A stretch of DNA of 39,287 nucleotides from Prolixibacteraceae bacterium (GTDB taxonomy: Bacteria; Bacteroidota; Bacteroidia; Bacteroidales; Prolixibacteraceae), in assembly GCA_021740385.1 (NCBI GenBank), contig JAIOZY010000047.1:1-39287 (forward strand). The letters run 5' to 3'. Shown in pieces: positions 10,186 through 19,253 of the stretch. The notes beneath the pieces are model-generated. The model made no database searches. It was not told where the DNA came from and saw only the letters and a program-made list of their open reading frames with translations. Made by a program: the position numbers and the translations under genes. The stretch's first letter is position 1; each line of letters opens with the position of its first letter.

Positions 10186-12147
10186 GTGGTAAACAACACA
10201 TCGAATCAATATGGGGGCGGAATCGGTGGCTCAGGCTCCCCGGTAATCAGAAATTCAATAATATGGGGAAACAGTGCTGCATCAAGAGGTAACCAGATGT
10301 TTATTTACAATGCCACGTTCCAGTTAAAAAATACATGCTATGAAAATGGAACCGGTGATAACGAGATCTACTATACGGCTTCATTCGATTTTGATGAAAA
10401 TTGCATTACAACTGATCCTTCGTTTATTGATGCACTAAATAACGACTATCGCATTTATGGTTCTTCTCCTTGTGCCAACTCCGGAGAAAATTCATATAAT
10501 TCAGAAAGCACCGATATACGGGATGAAGCACGAATTCAAAACAACATCATAGATATGGGGGCTTATGAATGGACTTCAAGTGTAGATCCCTATGACCCGG
10601 TATATATTTTGGCCACCTGGACCGGAGCAACAGATACCGACTGGGGAACAGCCAGTAACTGGGATATTGGAACCATACCACTCCCTTTATACGATGTGAG
10701 AATCCCCGATGTTTCAAACAATCCGGTAATTGGATCTTTGGCAAATGTTCACAAACTTACCATTGAACCCGATGCCACCCTCAACATAAACCCCGGCGGC
10801 GCGCTTGTGGTTGCCAACACCCTTACCAACAATGCCGATACTACCGGGCTGGTGCTCAACTCCGATGCCACCGGAACGGGGAGGCTGGTAAACAATACTG
10901 CCGATGTGCCGGCCACCGTGAAACAATACCTTGTAAAAGACGGTTGGCACTACATGGGCATACCCTTTACCGAAACGCCCAAAGCATCGGTGCTTTCGGG
11001 ACTGTGGGTAACCGAAAACGATGAAGGTACGGCAACAAACGAAACCGAAAGCGGCTGGAGCTACCTCGATACAACAAGTGATATTGTTCCCGGGAAAGGT
11101 TACGGTATCTATTCCAATGCCGATACTGATACAACAGTGACACTTTACGGCACGCTGCTTACCGGCGACAAAACCACAAACACAACCAACACCAACGAGG
11201 GCTGGAACTTTATTGCCAACCCCTACCCCTGCACCATCGACTGGGATGCAAGCGGAGGCAAAACACTAAACAATATTCAAGATGCAATTTACCTTTGGAA
11301 CCCCGATTTGAGCGGAACAAATAAATACGGCAGGTATGGAACCTATGTTGATGGTGTGGAAACTAACGGACAAACCCAATACATTGCCCCCATGCAGGGC
11401 TTCTTTGTAAAAGCCACGGCAGCAGGCTCGGTCTCCTTTACCAACGACGCCAAAACAGCCGTAGCTTCAAATTTCAAAAGCGAAACCCTGCAAAGCATCA
11501 TCCGCCTTGCCGCATCCGATACAGAGGGGCGGACGGACGAAACGGTCATCCGGTTTAAAACCACGGCAACAAACGGGTTCGATGGAAATATGGACGCGTA
11601 CAAACTAAAAGCAAACTCGCTCGCACCGCAACTTTACAGCGTGTACAACGACAATGAATACTCGATAAACTCAATACCCCGGGCAGATGAAGAACTGATC
11701 ATACCGCTTGAACTGATGGTTAAAACCAACGGGGAACATACCCTTTCTCTCATTGAACTCAGCAACTACGGGTATACTTACCCGTTGATACTGAAGAACC
11801 CGGCAACCGGCGAAACCGTGAACCTGCAAAACGAAGATTTCCGCTTTGAAGCTTCGGAAGGTGAAACCGTTCAGCTGCAACTTGGGTTCTCCAATTCAAC
11901 GGTTTCTTCGGATGAATGGTTGACAAACAACCTGTATCTGTGGTCTGAAAACCAAAGCATCGTTATTAGCCGCATGGGCAATATCGCAAGCAAAGTGGCC
12001 GTGCTCAATACCAGCGGTCAGGTAGTTTACCGGGCAAAGGTGCAAACCAGCGAACTACTGATTCCGGTTAGTGCAACCGGCATGTACATTGTGCGGGTAA
12101 AACCCGAAAACGGGAAAGCTTATAACGGGAAAGTGGTGGTAAGATAA
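10186..12147 (+). CDS. Beta-helix surface protein A1, C-terminal fragment with T9SS sorting domain
   Basis: This frame is the continuation of A1. Homology resumes at 10111 (reading YNNQCDEFGGAI), before the GTG at 10186, so that GTG is not a natural start. It contains the end of the beta-helix ('NSIIWGNSA'), the choice-of-anchor-like end motif ('SPCANSGENSYNSESTDIRD', 'IDMGAYEW'), and from 10612 a C-terminal region shared with A2 and A3: 'TWTGATDTDWGTASNWD', 'WHYMGIPF' and 'GWNFIANPYPCTIDW'. The last ~80 residues are a T9SS type A sorting domain ending 'YNGKVVVR'. Without the upstream fragment it has no signal peptide, so it would not be exported. Confidence 0.85.
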   Translation: MVNNTSNQYGGGIGGSGSPVIRNSIIWGNSAASRGNQMFIYNATFQLKNTCYENGTGDNEIYYTASFDFDENCITTDPSFIDALNNDYRIYGSSPCANSGENSYNSESTDIRDEARIQNNIIDMGAYEWTSSVDPYDPVYILATWTGATDTDWGTASNWDIGTIPLPLYDVRIPDVSNNPVIGSLANVHKLTIEPDATLNINPGGALVVANTLTNNADTTGLVLNSDATGTGRLVNNTADVPATVKQYLVKDGWHYMGIPFTETPKASVLSGLWVTENDEGTATNETESGWSYLDTTSDIVPGKGYGIYSNADTDTTVTLYGTLLTGDKTTNTTNTNEGWNFIANPYPCTIDWDASGGKTLNNIQDAIYLWNPDLSGTNKYGRYGTYVDGVETNGQTQYIAPMQGFFVKATAAGSVSFTNDAKTAVASNFKSETLQSIIRLAASDTEGRTDETVIRFKTTATNGFDGNMDAYKLKANSLAPQLYSVYNDNEYSINSIPRADEELIIPLELMVKTNGEHTLSLIELSNYGYTYPLILKNPATGETVNLQNEDFRFEASEGETVQLQLGFSNSTVSSDEWLTNNLYLWSENQSIVISRMGNIASKVAVLNTSGQVVYRAKVQTSELLIPVSATGMYIVRVKPENGKAYNGKVVVR

Positions 12148-12470
12148 AACACCCCCCAACCCCCTAAAGGGGGAGTAGGCAACTGCCAGGTTTGAAGGAT
12201 TTTTGCATTGAAATAATATAAAAAATTAAAGAAATGAAGAAAAAACACAATAATACAGCGCCCCAAAACACCCCTCTAAGGAGCTTGGGGGTTAAATACA
12301 TAACCACCCTCGTTATCATCGTCGCGTTCCAACTGGCAGCCTCGGCACAGCCGGTACCGCCAACTGCACCCGATGGGAAGAAAGTCCCCGTGGGCGTTGC
12401 CGTAAGCCTTTTGGCTGCGGCCGGGCTTGGGATCGGGGCATACAAGCTCCGCCGGAAAAGCGGGGATTAA
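12148..12470 (+). repeat. Duplicated block, copy 1 (palindromic spacer plus small-protein gene)
   Basis: These 323 bp directly after the A1 stop recur, with the same length and few substitutions, after the A2 stop (16675-16997). The spacer contains the perfect hairpin CCCCC-TAAA-GGGGG at 12160-12173 and a possible weak promoter for the small gene (TTTG at 12191, 19 nt, TAATATAA at 12214). The duplication continues leftwards into the C-terminal coding regions of A1 and A2. Confidence 0.9.
12234..12470 (+). CDS. Small exported single-helix protein (sorting-signal-like), copy 1
   Basis: This 78-residue protein has a long N-terminal leader, a hydrophobic signal core with cleavage likely after 'QLAASAQ', a short Pro-rich linker 'PVPPTAPDGKK', one small-residue-rich membrane helix ('VAVSLLAAAGLGIGAY') and a basic tail 'KLRRKSGD'. 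The order Pro/Asp/Gly motif, helix, Arg/Lys tail matches C-terminal protein-sorting signals; in Bacteroidota it is most like the PID-CTERM type of very short proteins (family assignment is inference). It lies 86 bp after A1. Residues 10-21 are encoded by a C/G-rich palindromic sequence (12261-12296) and are absent from the related protein at 21387. Function unknown. Confidence 0.72.
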   Translation: MKKKHNNTAPQNTPLRSLGVKYITTLVIIVAFQLAASAQPVPPTAPDGKKVPVGVAVSLLAAAGLGIGAYKLRRKSGD

Positions 12471-12546
12471 GGGATTAAAAACATGTTTTTTTTGGATTTT
12501 TAACTAAAAGTGTTTTTTTAAAAGGGAAACCAAAAAGAAATGAAAA

Positions 12547-15500
12547 ATGCAGAAACTTGGATTCCTGTTTTTCTTGCTGATTAGTACACCCGCATTAACT
12601 TCAGCACAAATAATATATGTCGATGCCGATGCCACGGGGAACAACAACGGGACAAGCTGGTCGAATGCTTACAATTCACTGCAATCGGCACTTGATGATG
12701 CCATTGCCGGTGATGAAATATGGGTGGCCGCCGGTACATATTATCCTTCGTCATCCTATTCCCTGACTAATTCCCCACGATATTATCATTTTGAAATGAT
12801 AGAAGGCGTAACAATATTTGGTGGATTAGCCGGAAATGAAGATCCCGGCACTTATGATTTGTCAAGCCGGGATTTTGAAACAAATGAAACGATCCTCAGC
12901 GGTGATATAGGTACCATTGGTAATAAATCTGATAACTGTTATCAAATTTTTTACCACGGTTCTTCTCTTAACCTCACCAACAATGCAATCCTTGACGGTT
13001 TTACAATTACAGGAGGTAATGCAAATGGCAGTTATCCTCATTCTTATGGCGGAGGTTTTTATAATCAAGGTTCTTCACCTTCCATCAAAAACAGCATTAT
13101 TACACAAAATTCGTCTGAATACAACGGGGGAGGAATGTATAATTATGAATCCAGTCCTCAAATAATCAACAGCTCATTCAAATCAAATAGCTCCACATAT
13201 CACGGAGGGGCAATGTACAATATTGGTTCATCAGATGGCATTTTTATGAATTGTGATTTTACTGAAAACGCATCTGGTTGGGCAGGGGCAGCTATGTACA
13301 ACGAATCAGGTACTTCCTTAAACATTACAAATTGTACATTTTCATCCAATTCAGCAGGAACAGGAGGAGGTGCTATATATGAAAAAGATTCTTGTACTGA
13401 CACATTGATAAATTGTGTTATTACCCAAAACTATGCAGCCAATAACGGAGGAGGTATTTCAGTAAGTTCATCTTCAACATTTATGACAAACTGTACCGTC
13501 AGTTACAATTCGGCAGATGATGATAACGGTGGAGGAATTAATAACTTTCAAGGTTCACTCACTATGAATAATTGTATTATCTGGGGCAACAAAGCCATAT
13601 CAGAAAGTCATCAATTTAATTTGTATGAAGGAGATATTACCTTAAACTACTGCTGCTATTCCAATCAGTCAAATGATGTTGATAATCTTCGGGGGACCTT
13701 TACAGCAAGCAACAACAATATTACAACGAATCCCCGGTTTCTTCGCTCTTCTTTTGGCGACTACAGAATCAGCGGAGATTCACCCTGTATCAATGCCGGA
13801 TTAAATAATTACAACAGTGAAAGTCTTGATGTACGTGGTGAAAATCGTATTTTCAATACAACAATCGACATGGGGGCATATGAATGGACAGAAGGGGTTG
13901 ATCCTGATATAAACAGGTTTTTTGTTAATACAGCACAAGCTGATGATAACGGCGATGGCATGACTTGGGAAACTGCAACAAAAACCTTGCAGGCAGCGCT
14001 TGACAACGCAGCACCCGGAATGATTATTTGGATTGCAAAGGGAACTTACTACCCAACATCGGCTTATGACCTGACCAATTCCCCACGCTATTATCATTTC
14101 AGAATGTTTAATGACGTAGAAATATATGGTGGATTTGCAGGCACTGAAGATCCTGAAACATTCGACATAAACGATCGTGATTATGAATCCAACGAAACCA
14201 TCCTTAGTGGTGATATTGGAACTGTTGGAACTAATAGCGATAACTGTTACCATGTTTTTTATAATCCTGCAAGCCTTGGCCTTGATATCAGTGCCATTCT
14301 TGACGGGGTAACCATCACCGGTGGAAATGCAGATGGGGATGATGTACATGCATATGGGGGAGGAGTGTATAACTACTCATCAACACCTTCTTTTAAAAAT
14401 GTGAAAATTACAAACAATAATGCCAGTTGGAGTGGCGGTGGTATATTTACGAATAATCACGGAACTTACAGAGCACAGACCAACTTTTATAATTGTCGCT
14501 TCGCGAACAATTCATCGGGTTATGAGGCTGCAGCCTATTATTGCTATAATACCCATTCAATAATCGAAAACACCGTATTCCATTCCAACTCGAACAATGC
14601 AATACGTTTCAATGCTTCTGAAACAAAAGTTATCAATTGCCTGTTTATCTCAAATACTTCATCCGCGATAGGTGCCATTTATAATTATAATTATTCTGAC
14701 ACCGAGATCATTAACACTACATTTGTTTCAAACACAAGCGGCAGGGATGGCAGTGCCATCTATAACCAAAGGTATTCGACATTGACCTGCAAAAACTCAA
14801 TCATTTGGAGCGATAATGCAGGCAGTTTTGCGCTAATCTATAATGACATATCAAACTATCTACCCAATGAAATCCATCTCTATAATTGTTGTTACAACGA
14901 TGAACCTGATGCCTTGATGAATGTGTCAACTGTTCAAAATTGCATTACTGCGAATCCAAAATTTGTAGGCTCAGATGTCAACCCTGACCATCCATACGCA
15001 TTATATGGTTCTTCTCCATGTGTTAACATAGGAAACGACGCCTACAACAATGAAACCAGTGATATAAGAGGGGAGGCACGAAAGCAAAGTACCATAGATA
15101 TTGGAGCCTACGAGTGGACCGAAGGGATCGATCCCTATTATCAGCTTGCCACCTGGACCGGCGCCACAAATACCGACTGGGCAACAAGCACCAACTGGGA
15201 CATTGCTGCTGTTCCAACAAATACCAATGATGTCGTTATTCCCAACGTGGACAATGACCCGGAAATAGCCACCAATGCCGAAAGCTACAACCTTACGGTT
15301 AACAACGATGCCATCGTATCGATAAATGCTGGCGGAACACTTTCTGTAAACAACACCCTTACCAACAATGCCGATACCACCGGGCTGGTGCTTAACTCCA
15401 CTGCCACCGAAACGGGGAGGCTGGTAAACAATACCGCCGGTGTGCCGGCCACCGTGAAACAATACCTTGTAAAAGACGGTTGGCACTACATGGGCATACC

Positions 15501-16674
15501 CTTTACCGAAACGCCCAAAGCATCGGTGCTTTCGGGCTTATGGGTTACCGAAAATGATGAAGCAACGGCTACCAACAATACCGAAAGCGGCTGGAGCTAC
15601 CTCGACACATCCAGTGTAGTTATTCCGGGAAAAGGTTACGGCATCTATTCCGATGCCGATGCTGATACAACAGTGACACTTTACGGCACCCTGCTCACCG
15701 GCGACAAAACCACAAACACAACCAACACCAACGAGGGCTGGAACTTTATTGCCAACCCCTACCCCTGCACCATCGACTGGGAAGTGGTAAACGGCAACCT
15801 CTCCAACGTGAACGATGCCATTTACTTGTGGGACCCAACCCTGAACAGCGGGAACGGAACCTACGCAACCTATATTGACGGTACCGGCACTAACGGACAA
15901 ACACAATACATTGCCCCCATGCAGGGCTTCTTTGTAAAAGCCACGGCAGCAGGCTCGGTAACATTTACCAACGACGCCAAAACGGCCGTAGCTTCAAATT
16001 TCAAAAGCGAAAGCCTGCAAAGCATTATACGCCTTGCCGCATCCGATACAGAGGGGCGGACGGACGAAACGGTCATCCGGTTTAAATCCACTGCTACAAA
16101 CCGGTTCGATGGTCACATGGATGCTTACAAACTGAAAGCAAACTCGCTTACACCGCAACTTTACAGCGTGTACAACAGCGATGAGTATTCCATCAACTCC
16201 ATACCACAGGTATATGAAGAACTGATCATACCGCTTGAACTGATGGTCAAAACCAACGGGGAGCATACCGTTGCCCTGTCGGAACTTAGCAACTATAATT
16301 ACCCGTACCCGCTGATTCTGAAAAACCCGGAAACCGGCGAAAGCGTGAACCTGCAAAACGAAGACTACCGCTTTGAAGCTTCGGAAGGCGAAACCGTTTC
16401 ACTGCTACTTGAATTTTCCGAATCAACAACTTCTTCTGATGAATGGCTAAAGAATAACATATACTTGTGGTCGGAAAATCAAAGCATTACAGTAAGCCGC
16501 ATGGGCAATATCGCAAGCAAAGTGGCCGTACTAAATACCAGCGGCCAGGTGGTTTACCGGGCAAAGGTGCAAACCAGCGAACTAACAATACCCGTTAACG
16601 CAACGGGCATGTACATTGTGCGGGTAAAACCCGAAAACGGGGAAGTTTATAACGGGAAAGTGGTGGTAAGATAA
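12547..16674 (+). CDS. Beta-helix surface protein A2, two modules, T9SS-exported
   Basis: This 1375-residue protein has a signal peptide (residues 1-21, ending 'TPALTSAQ') and two beta-helix modules: module 1 from 12610 ('IIYVDADATGNNNGTSWSNA') and module 2 from ~13915 ('FFVNTAQADDNGDGMTWETA'). Each starts with a 'LQxALDxA...IWxAxGTYYP' segment, passes through 'ILDGxTITGGNA' into 'GGG(I/M)YN...SSP' coils, and ends with 'CxNxGxxxYN..(S/E)..D.RGE.R' and 'IDxGAYEW'. The common C-terminal region starts at 15148 and ends in a T9SS type A tail ('YNGKVVVR'). It should be carried to the cell surface; adhesion or matrix binding is the usual guess for such proteins, but no activity can be read from the sequence. 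Confidence 0.9.
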   Translation: MQKLGFLFFLLISTPALTSAQIIYVDADATGNNNGTSWSNAYNSLQSALDDAIAGDEIWVAAGTYYPSSSYSLTNSPRYYHFEMIEGVTIFGGLAGNEDPGTYDLSSRDFETNETILSGDIGTIGNKSDNCYQIFYHGSSLNLTNNAILDGFTITGGNANGSYPHSYGGGFYNQGSSPSIKNSIITQNSSEYNGGGMYNYESSPQIINSSFKSNSSTYHGGAMYNIGSSDGIFMNCDFTENASGWAGAAMYNESGTSLNITNCTFSSNSAGTGGGAIYEKDSCTDTLINCVITQNYAANNGGGISVSSSSTFMTNCTVSYNSADDDNGGGINNFQGSLTMNNCIIWGNKAISESHQFNLYEGDITLNYCCYSNQSNDVDNLRGTFTASNNNITTNPRFLRSSFGDYRISGDSPCINAGLNNYNSESLDVRGENRIFNTTIDMGAYEWTEGVDPDINRFFVNTAQADDNGDGMTWETATKTLQAALDNAAPGMIIWIAKGTYYPTSAYDLTNSPRYYHFRMFNDVEIYGGFAGTEDPETFDINDRDYESNETILSGDIGTVGTNSDNCYHVFYNPASLGLDISAILDGVTITGGNADGDDVHAYGGGVYNYSSTPSFKNVKITNNNASWSGGGIFTNNHGTYRAQTNFYNCRFANNSSGYEAAAYYCYNTHSIIENTVFHSNSNNAIRFNASETKVINCLFISNTSSAIGAIYNYNYSDTEIINTTFVSNTSGRDGSAIYNQRYSTLTCKNSIIWSDNAGSFALIYNDISNYLPNEIHLYNCCYNDEPDALMNVSTVQNCITANPKFVGSDVNPDHPYALYGSSPCVNIGNDAYNNETSDIRGEARKQSTIDIGAYEWTEGIDPYYQLATWTGATNTDWATSTNWDIAAVPTNTNDVVIPNVDNDPEIATNAESYNLTVNNDAIVSINAGGTLSVNNTLTNNADTTGLVLNSTATETGRLVNNTAGVPATVKQYLVKDGWHYMGIPFTETPKASVLSGLWVTENDEATATNNTESGWSYLDTSSVVIPGKGYGIYSDADADTTVTLYGTLLTGDKTTNTTNTNEGWNFIANPYPCTIDWEVVNGNLSNVNDAIYLWDPTLNSGNGTYATYIDGTGTNGQTQYIAPMQGFFVKATAAGSVTFTNDAKTAVASNFKSESLQSIIRLAASDTEGRTDETVIRFKSTATNRFDGHMDAYKLKANSLTPQLYSVYNSDEYSINSIPQVYEELIIPLELMVKTNGEHTVALSELSNYNYPYPLILKNPETGESVNLQNEDYRFEASEGETVSLLLEFSESTTSSDEWLKNNIYLWSENQSITVSRMGNIASKVAVLNTSGQVVYRAKVQTSELTIPVNATGMYIVRVKPENGEVYNGKVVVR
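12610..15147 (+). repeat. Two beta-helix module repeats of A2
   Basis: Module 1 is 12610 to ~13914 and module 2 is ~13915 to 15147, about 1.2-1.3 kb each. The edges are well conserved between modules; compare 'SAYDLTNSPRYYHF' in module 2 with 'SSYSLTNSPRYYHF' in module 1, and the 'ETILSGDIGT' segments. The centres differ strongly and are more A/T-rich. Confidence 0.85.
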
Positions 16675-16997
16675 AACACCCCCCAACCCCCTAAAGGGGG
16701 AGTAGGCAACTGCCAGGTTTGAAGGATTTTTGCATTGAAATAATATAAAAAATTAAAGAAATGAAGAAAAAACATAATAATACAGTGCCCCAAAACACCC
16801 CTCTAAGGAGCTTGGGGGTTAAATACATAACCACCCTCGTTATCATCTTCGCGTTCCAACTGGCAGCCTCGGCACAGCCGGTACCACCAACTGCACCCGA
16901 TGGTAATAAGGTCCCCGTGGGCATTGCCGTAAGCCTTTTGGCTGCTGCAGGACTAAGTATCGGGGCATATAAGCTTCGCCGGAAAAGCGGGGATTGA
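16675..16997 (+). repeat. Duplicated block, copy 2
   Basis: This is the second copy of the 323-bp block found at 12148-12470, with the same hairpin (CCCCC-TAAA-GGGGG, 16687-16700) and the same spacing to the small gene. The offset between copies is exactly 4527 bp, so no indels separate them. Differences are mostly synonymous or third-position changes inside the small gene. Confidence 0.9.
16761..16997 (+). CDS. Small exported single-helix protein (sorting-signal-like), copy 2
   Basis: This is a 78-residue near-identical paralogue of the protein at 12234: the same leader with the palindrome-encoded 'PQNTPLRSLGVKY' stretch, the same signal core, linker 'PVPPTAPDGNK', helix 'IAVSLLAAAGLSIGAYKL' and basic tail 'RRKSGD'. 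Changes such as KK to NK and GLG to GLS keep the chemistry, which suggests the protein is under selection rather than decaying. It lies 86 bp after A2 and 82 bp before the TPR histidine kinase, so it may be co-transcribed with either. Function unknown. Confidence 0.72.
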   Translation: MKKKHNNTVPQNTPLRSLGVKYITTLVIIFAFQLAASAQPVPPTAPDGNKVPVGIAVSLLAAAGLSIGAYKLRRKSGD

Positions 16998-17079
16998 CGA
17001 ACGAAAGGCCTGTTTGTTTGCATTTTTGCCCAATAGTGCTTTATTTTATAAAAACTTACTAACGAACAAAAAGGGTACA

Positions 17080-19206
17080 ATGCAGCGATACGTGGTAATG
17101 ATTCTTTTGCTTTTGCTTTTGGTTGTTTCATGCAACCGGCAAGGGTACCGCGATAATACCGACCCCTACGCAAAACTTAAACCCGATTCAATAACCCGGA
17201 TTATCAAAGACCACATTTTAAAAATCGATAAACTGAGGTATTCCAATCCCGACTCGGCATTGAAACTCATCGGTGAAGCCGAAAAATTGTCGAAAACCCT
17301 GATTGCATCAAACAAAGAAGACCTGACTAACAAAGGCTACCGCTACCTCGGCGAATCGTTAAACTTTAAAGGGGTAACAAATACCGGCCTGGGCAATTAT
17401 GAAGAAGCGCTGTTACTGCACAGGGAAGCCCTCAAAATTTATAAAAAGATAGGTTACGAAAGGGGCATTGGCAATTCATACAACGATATTGGCCTTGCCT
17501 ACATGCAAATGGGGCAATATACCAACGCGATTGAAAACTTTTATAAGTTTTTGGAAATCAGCAAAAAAATTGGATTTCTCCATGGCGAAGGACAGGCTTA
17601 CAACAACATCGGCATTATTTATTTTTACAGGGAAGAATATGAAGATGCCCTCGGTTTTTACCAGAAACATTACCAAACAGCCAATGAATTAGACAACATT
17701 GCAGAGAAAACATATGCACTAAACAACATTGGTGAAGTGTACGATATTCTCGGCGATTTTGACAAAGCCGTTGATTGCTTTACAAAAGGGATTGCACTTT
17801 CCGACTCGGCCAATAACAGTTACATGAAAGCATACCTGTTGGGCAACCTGGGGCAGGTAGAACAAAAACAAAATAATTTTGAAACGGCAAAAGCCCATTA
17901 CGAACAATCGCTCGAATTACGTGAACAAGTTAACGACAAAGAGGGCATTTCATTAATATTAAACAAAATATCCGCTTTACACCTGCAAACCAACAATGAA
18001 AAAAAAGCGGTTGATTATGCGAAACAGGCTTTAACAGTTGCCAAAGAACACAACGTTTTACAAGAGATAAAAAACGCCTACCATAACCTTTACAACGCTT
18101 TGGAAAAACAACACAAATACAAAGAGGCCCTTCATTACCACACACTTTTCAAAACTTTCTCCGACAGCCTGTTCGATAATGCCCGGAACAAGGAAATTGC
18201 CGAAATTGAAGTTCAATACCAAACCCGCGAGAAGGAAAATCAAATCGCACTTCAAAAAGAGCTGATCATACGGGGAAACATCCTCCGAAACAGCCTCATA
18301 GCCGGCGTTTTGTTACTGCTCATCACTTCGTTTTTGATATACCGCAGCTATCGCAAAAAAAAGGAAACGAACCTCATTATTAGCGAAAAAAATCACAAAC
18401 TTACCCGGGCCAACGAAAAAATCAGCACGCAAAACGAATACATAAACCAGCAAAAAGAAATGCTTGAGCAGCAAAACGTCAAACTTCAAATGTCGGAAGC
18501 CTCTTTGCAAAAGTTAAACCAGACAAAAGACCGTTTCTTTTCAATTCTTGCACACGACATGAAAACACCACTTATATCTTTCAAAAAAATATCGGGTTCG
18601 CTTGAAAAAAACATCGAAACAATTCCCAAAGACCAACTTCAGTATTACATTTCCCAACTCAACCAAAGTGCTTCAAACGTTGTAAACCTTTTCAACAACC
18701 TGCTTCAGTGGTCGGTAACACAAACAAAAAAAGACATTTACAATCCCGTCAAAATCAATGCTTCCGAAACAGTGAACCATTGCACATCGCTGTTGGGATC
18801 GGCCTTAAACGAGAAAAAAATTACCGTGAAAAACACCCTTGATGAAGAAGAGTGGGTTTATGCCGATAAAAACATGATTGCCACTGTTTTTAGAAACCTG
18901 CTTTCGAATGCCATCAAATTCACACCCGAAGAAGGTACAATAACCATTGCTTCGGAAGAAAAAGAAGGGATATTTCAATACAGCGTATCCGATTCGGGCC
19001 CCGGTTTATCGGAAGAAGACCAAAAAAAACTTTTCCGAATTGATGTCAAAAACAAAGATATTGGGAACGACCCCGACAAAAAAGGGACAGGCCTTGGGCT
19101 CATACTGTGTCAGGAATTCATTAAACAACACGGACAAAAAATATGGGTAAGCGGCAAACCGGACAAAGGGTGCACTTTTTCGTTCACCCTTGAAAAATTT
19201 TCGTAA
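17080..19206 (+). CDS. TPR-repeat lipoprotein-type histidine kinase
   Basis: The frame is open from 17014, but the ATG at 17080 starts a lipoprotein-like signal ('ILLLLLLVVSCNRQ'), giving 708 residues. Six to seven TPR repeats cover ~55-375, with clear 'GNYEEALLLHREALKIYKK' and 'YNDIGLAYMQMGQY' helices. One membrane helix lies at ~410-428 ('SLIAGVLLLLITSFLIYR') and is followed by a coiled coil. HisKA has phospho-accepting His492 in 'SILAHDMKTPL'. The HATPase has 'NLLSNAIKFTPEEG', 'DSGPGLSEED' and 'GTGLGLILCQEF'. The TPR part would sit outside the inner membrane and read a protein or peptide partner. RR1 follows 47 bp downstream and is the likely partner. Whether the Cys is truly lipidated is uncertain. 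Confidence 0.9.
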   Translation: MQRYVVMILLLLLLVVSCNRQGYRDNTDPYAKLKPDSITRIIKDHILKIDKLRYSNPDSALKLIGEAEKLSKTLIASNKEDLTNKGYRYLGESLNFKGVTNTGLGNYEEALLLHREALKIYKKIGYERGIGNSYNDIGLAYMQMGQYTNAIENFYKFLEISKKIGFLHGEGQAYNNIGIIYFYREEYEDALGFYQKHYQTANELDNIAEKTYALNNIGEVYDILGDFDKAVDCFTKGIALSDSANNSYMKAYLLGNLGQVEQKQNNFETAKAHYEQSLELREQVNDKEGISLILNKISALHLQTNNEKKAVDYAKQALTVAKEHNVLQEIKNAYHNLYNALEKQHKYKEALHYHTLFKTFSDSLFDNARNKEIAEIEVQYQTREKENQIALQKELIIRGNILRNSLIAGVLLLLITSFLIYRSYRKKKETNLIISEKNHKLTRANEKISTQNEYINQQKEMLEQQNVKLQMSEASLQKLNQTKDRFFSILAHDMKTPLISFKKISGSLEKNIETIPKDQLQYYISQLNQSASNVVNLFNNLLQWSVTQTKKDIYNPVKINASETVNHCTSLLGSALNEKKITVKNTLDEEEWVYADKNMIATVFRNLLSNAIKFTPEEGTITIASEEKEGIFQYSVSDSGPGLSEEDQKKLFRIDVKNKDIGNDPDKKGTGLGLILCQEFIKQHGQKIWVSGKPDKGCTFSFTLEKFS

Positions 19207-19222
19207 CCCCCTCTTTTTTTGC

Positions 19223-19230
19223 TACATTTG
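19223..19230 (+). promoter_or_regulatory. Predicted -7 promoter box for response regulator RR1
   Basis: TACATTTG matches the Bacteroidota -7 consensus TAnnTTTG and lies 24 bp before the RR1 start. A TTTTCG at ~19197-19202 could serve as a poor -33 element. If real, RR1 has its own start of transcription in addition to read-through from the kinase gene. Confidence 0.45.
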
Positions 19231-19253
19231 AGCAACTGTTTTCTCTTTTCTGT

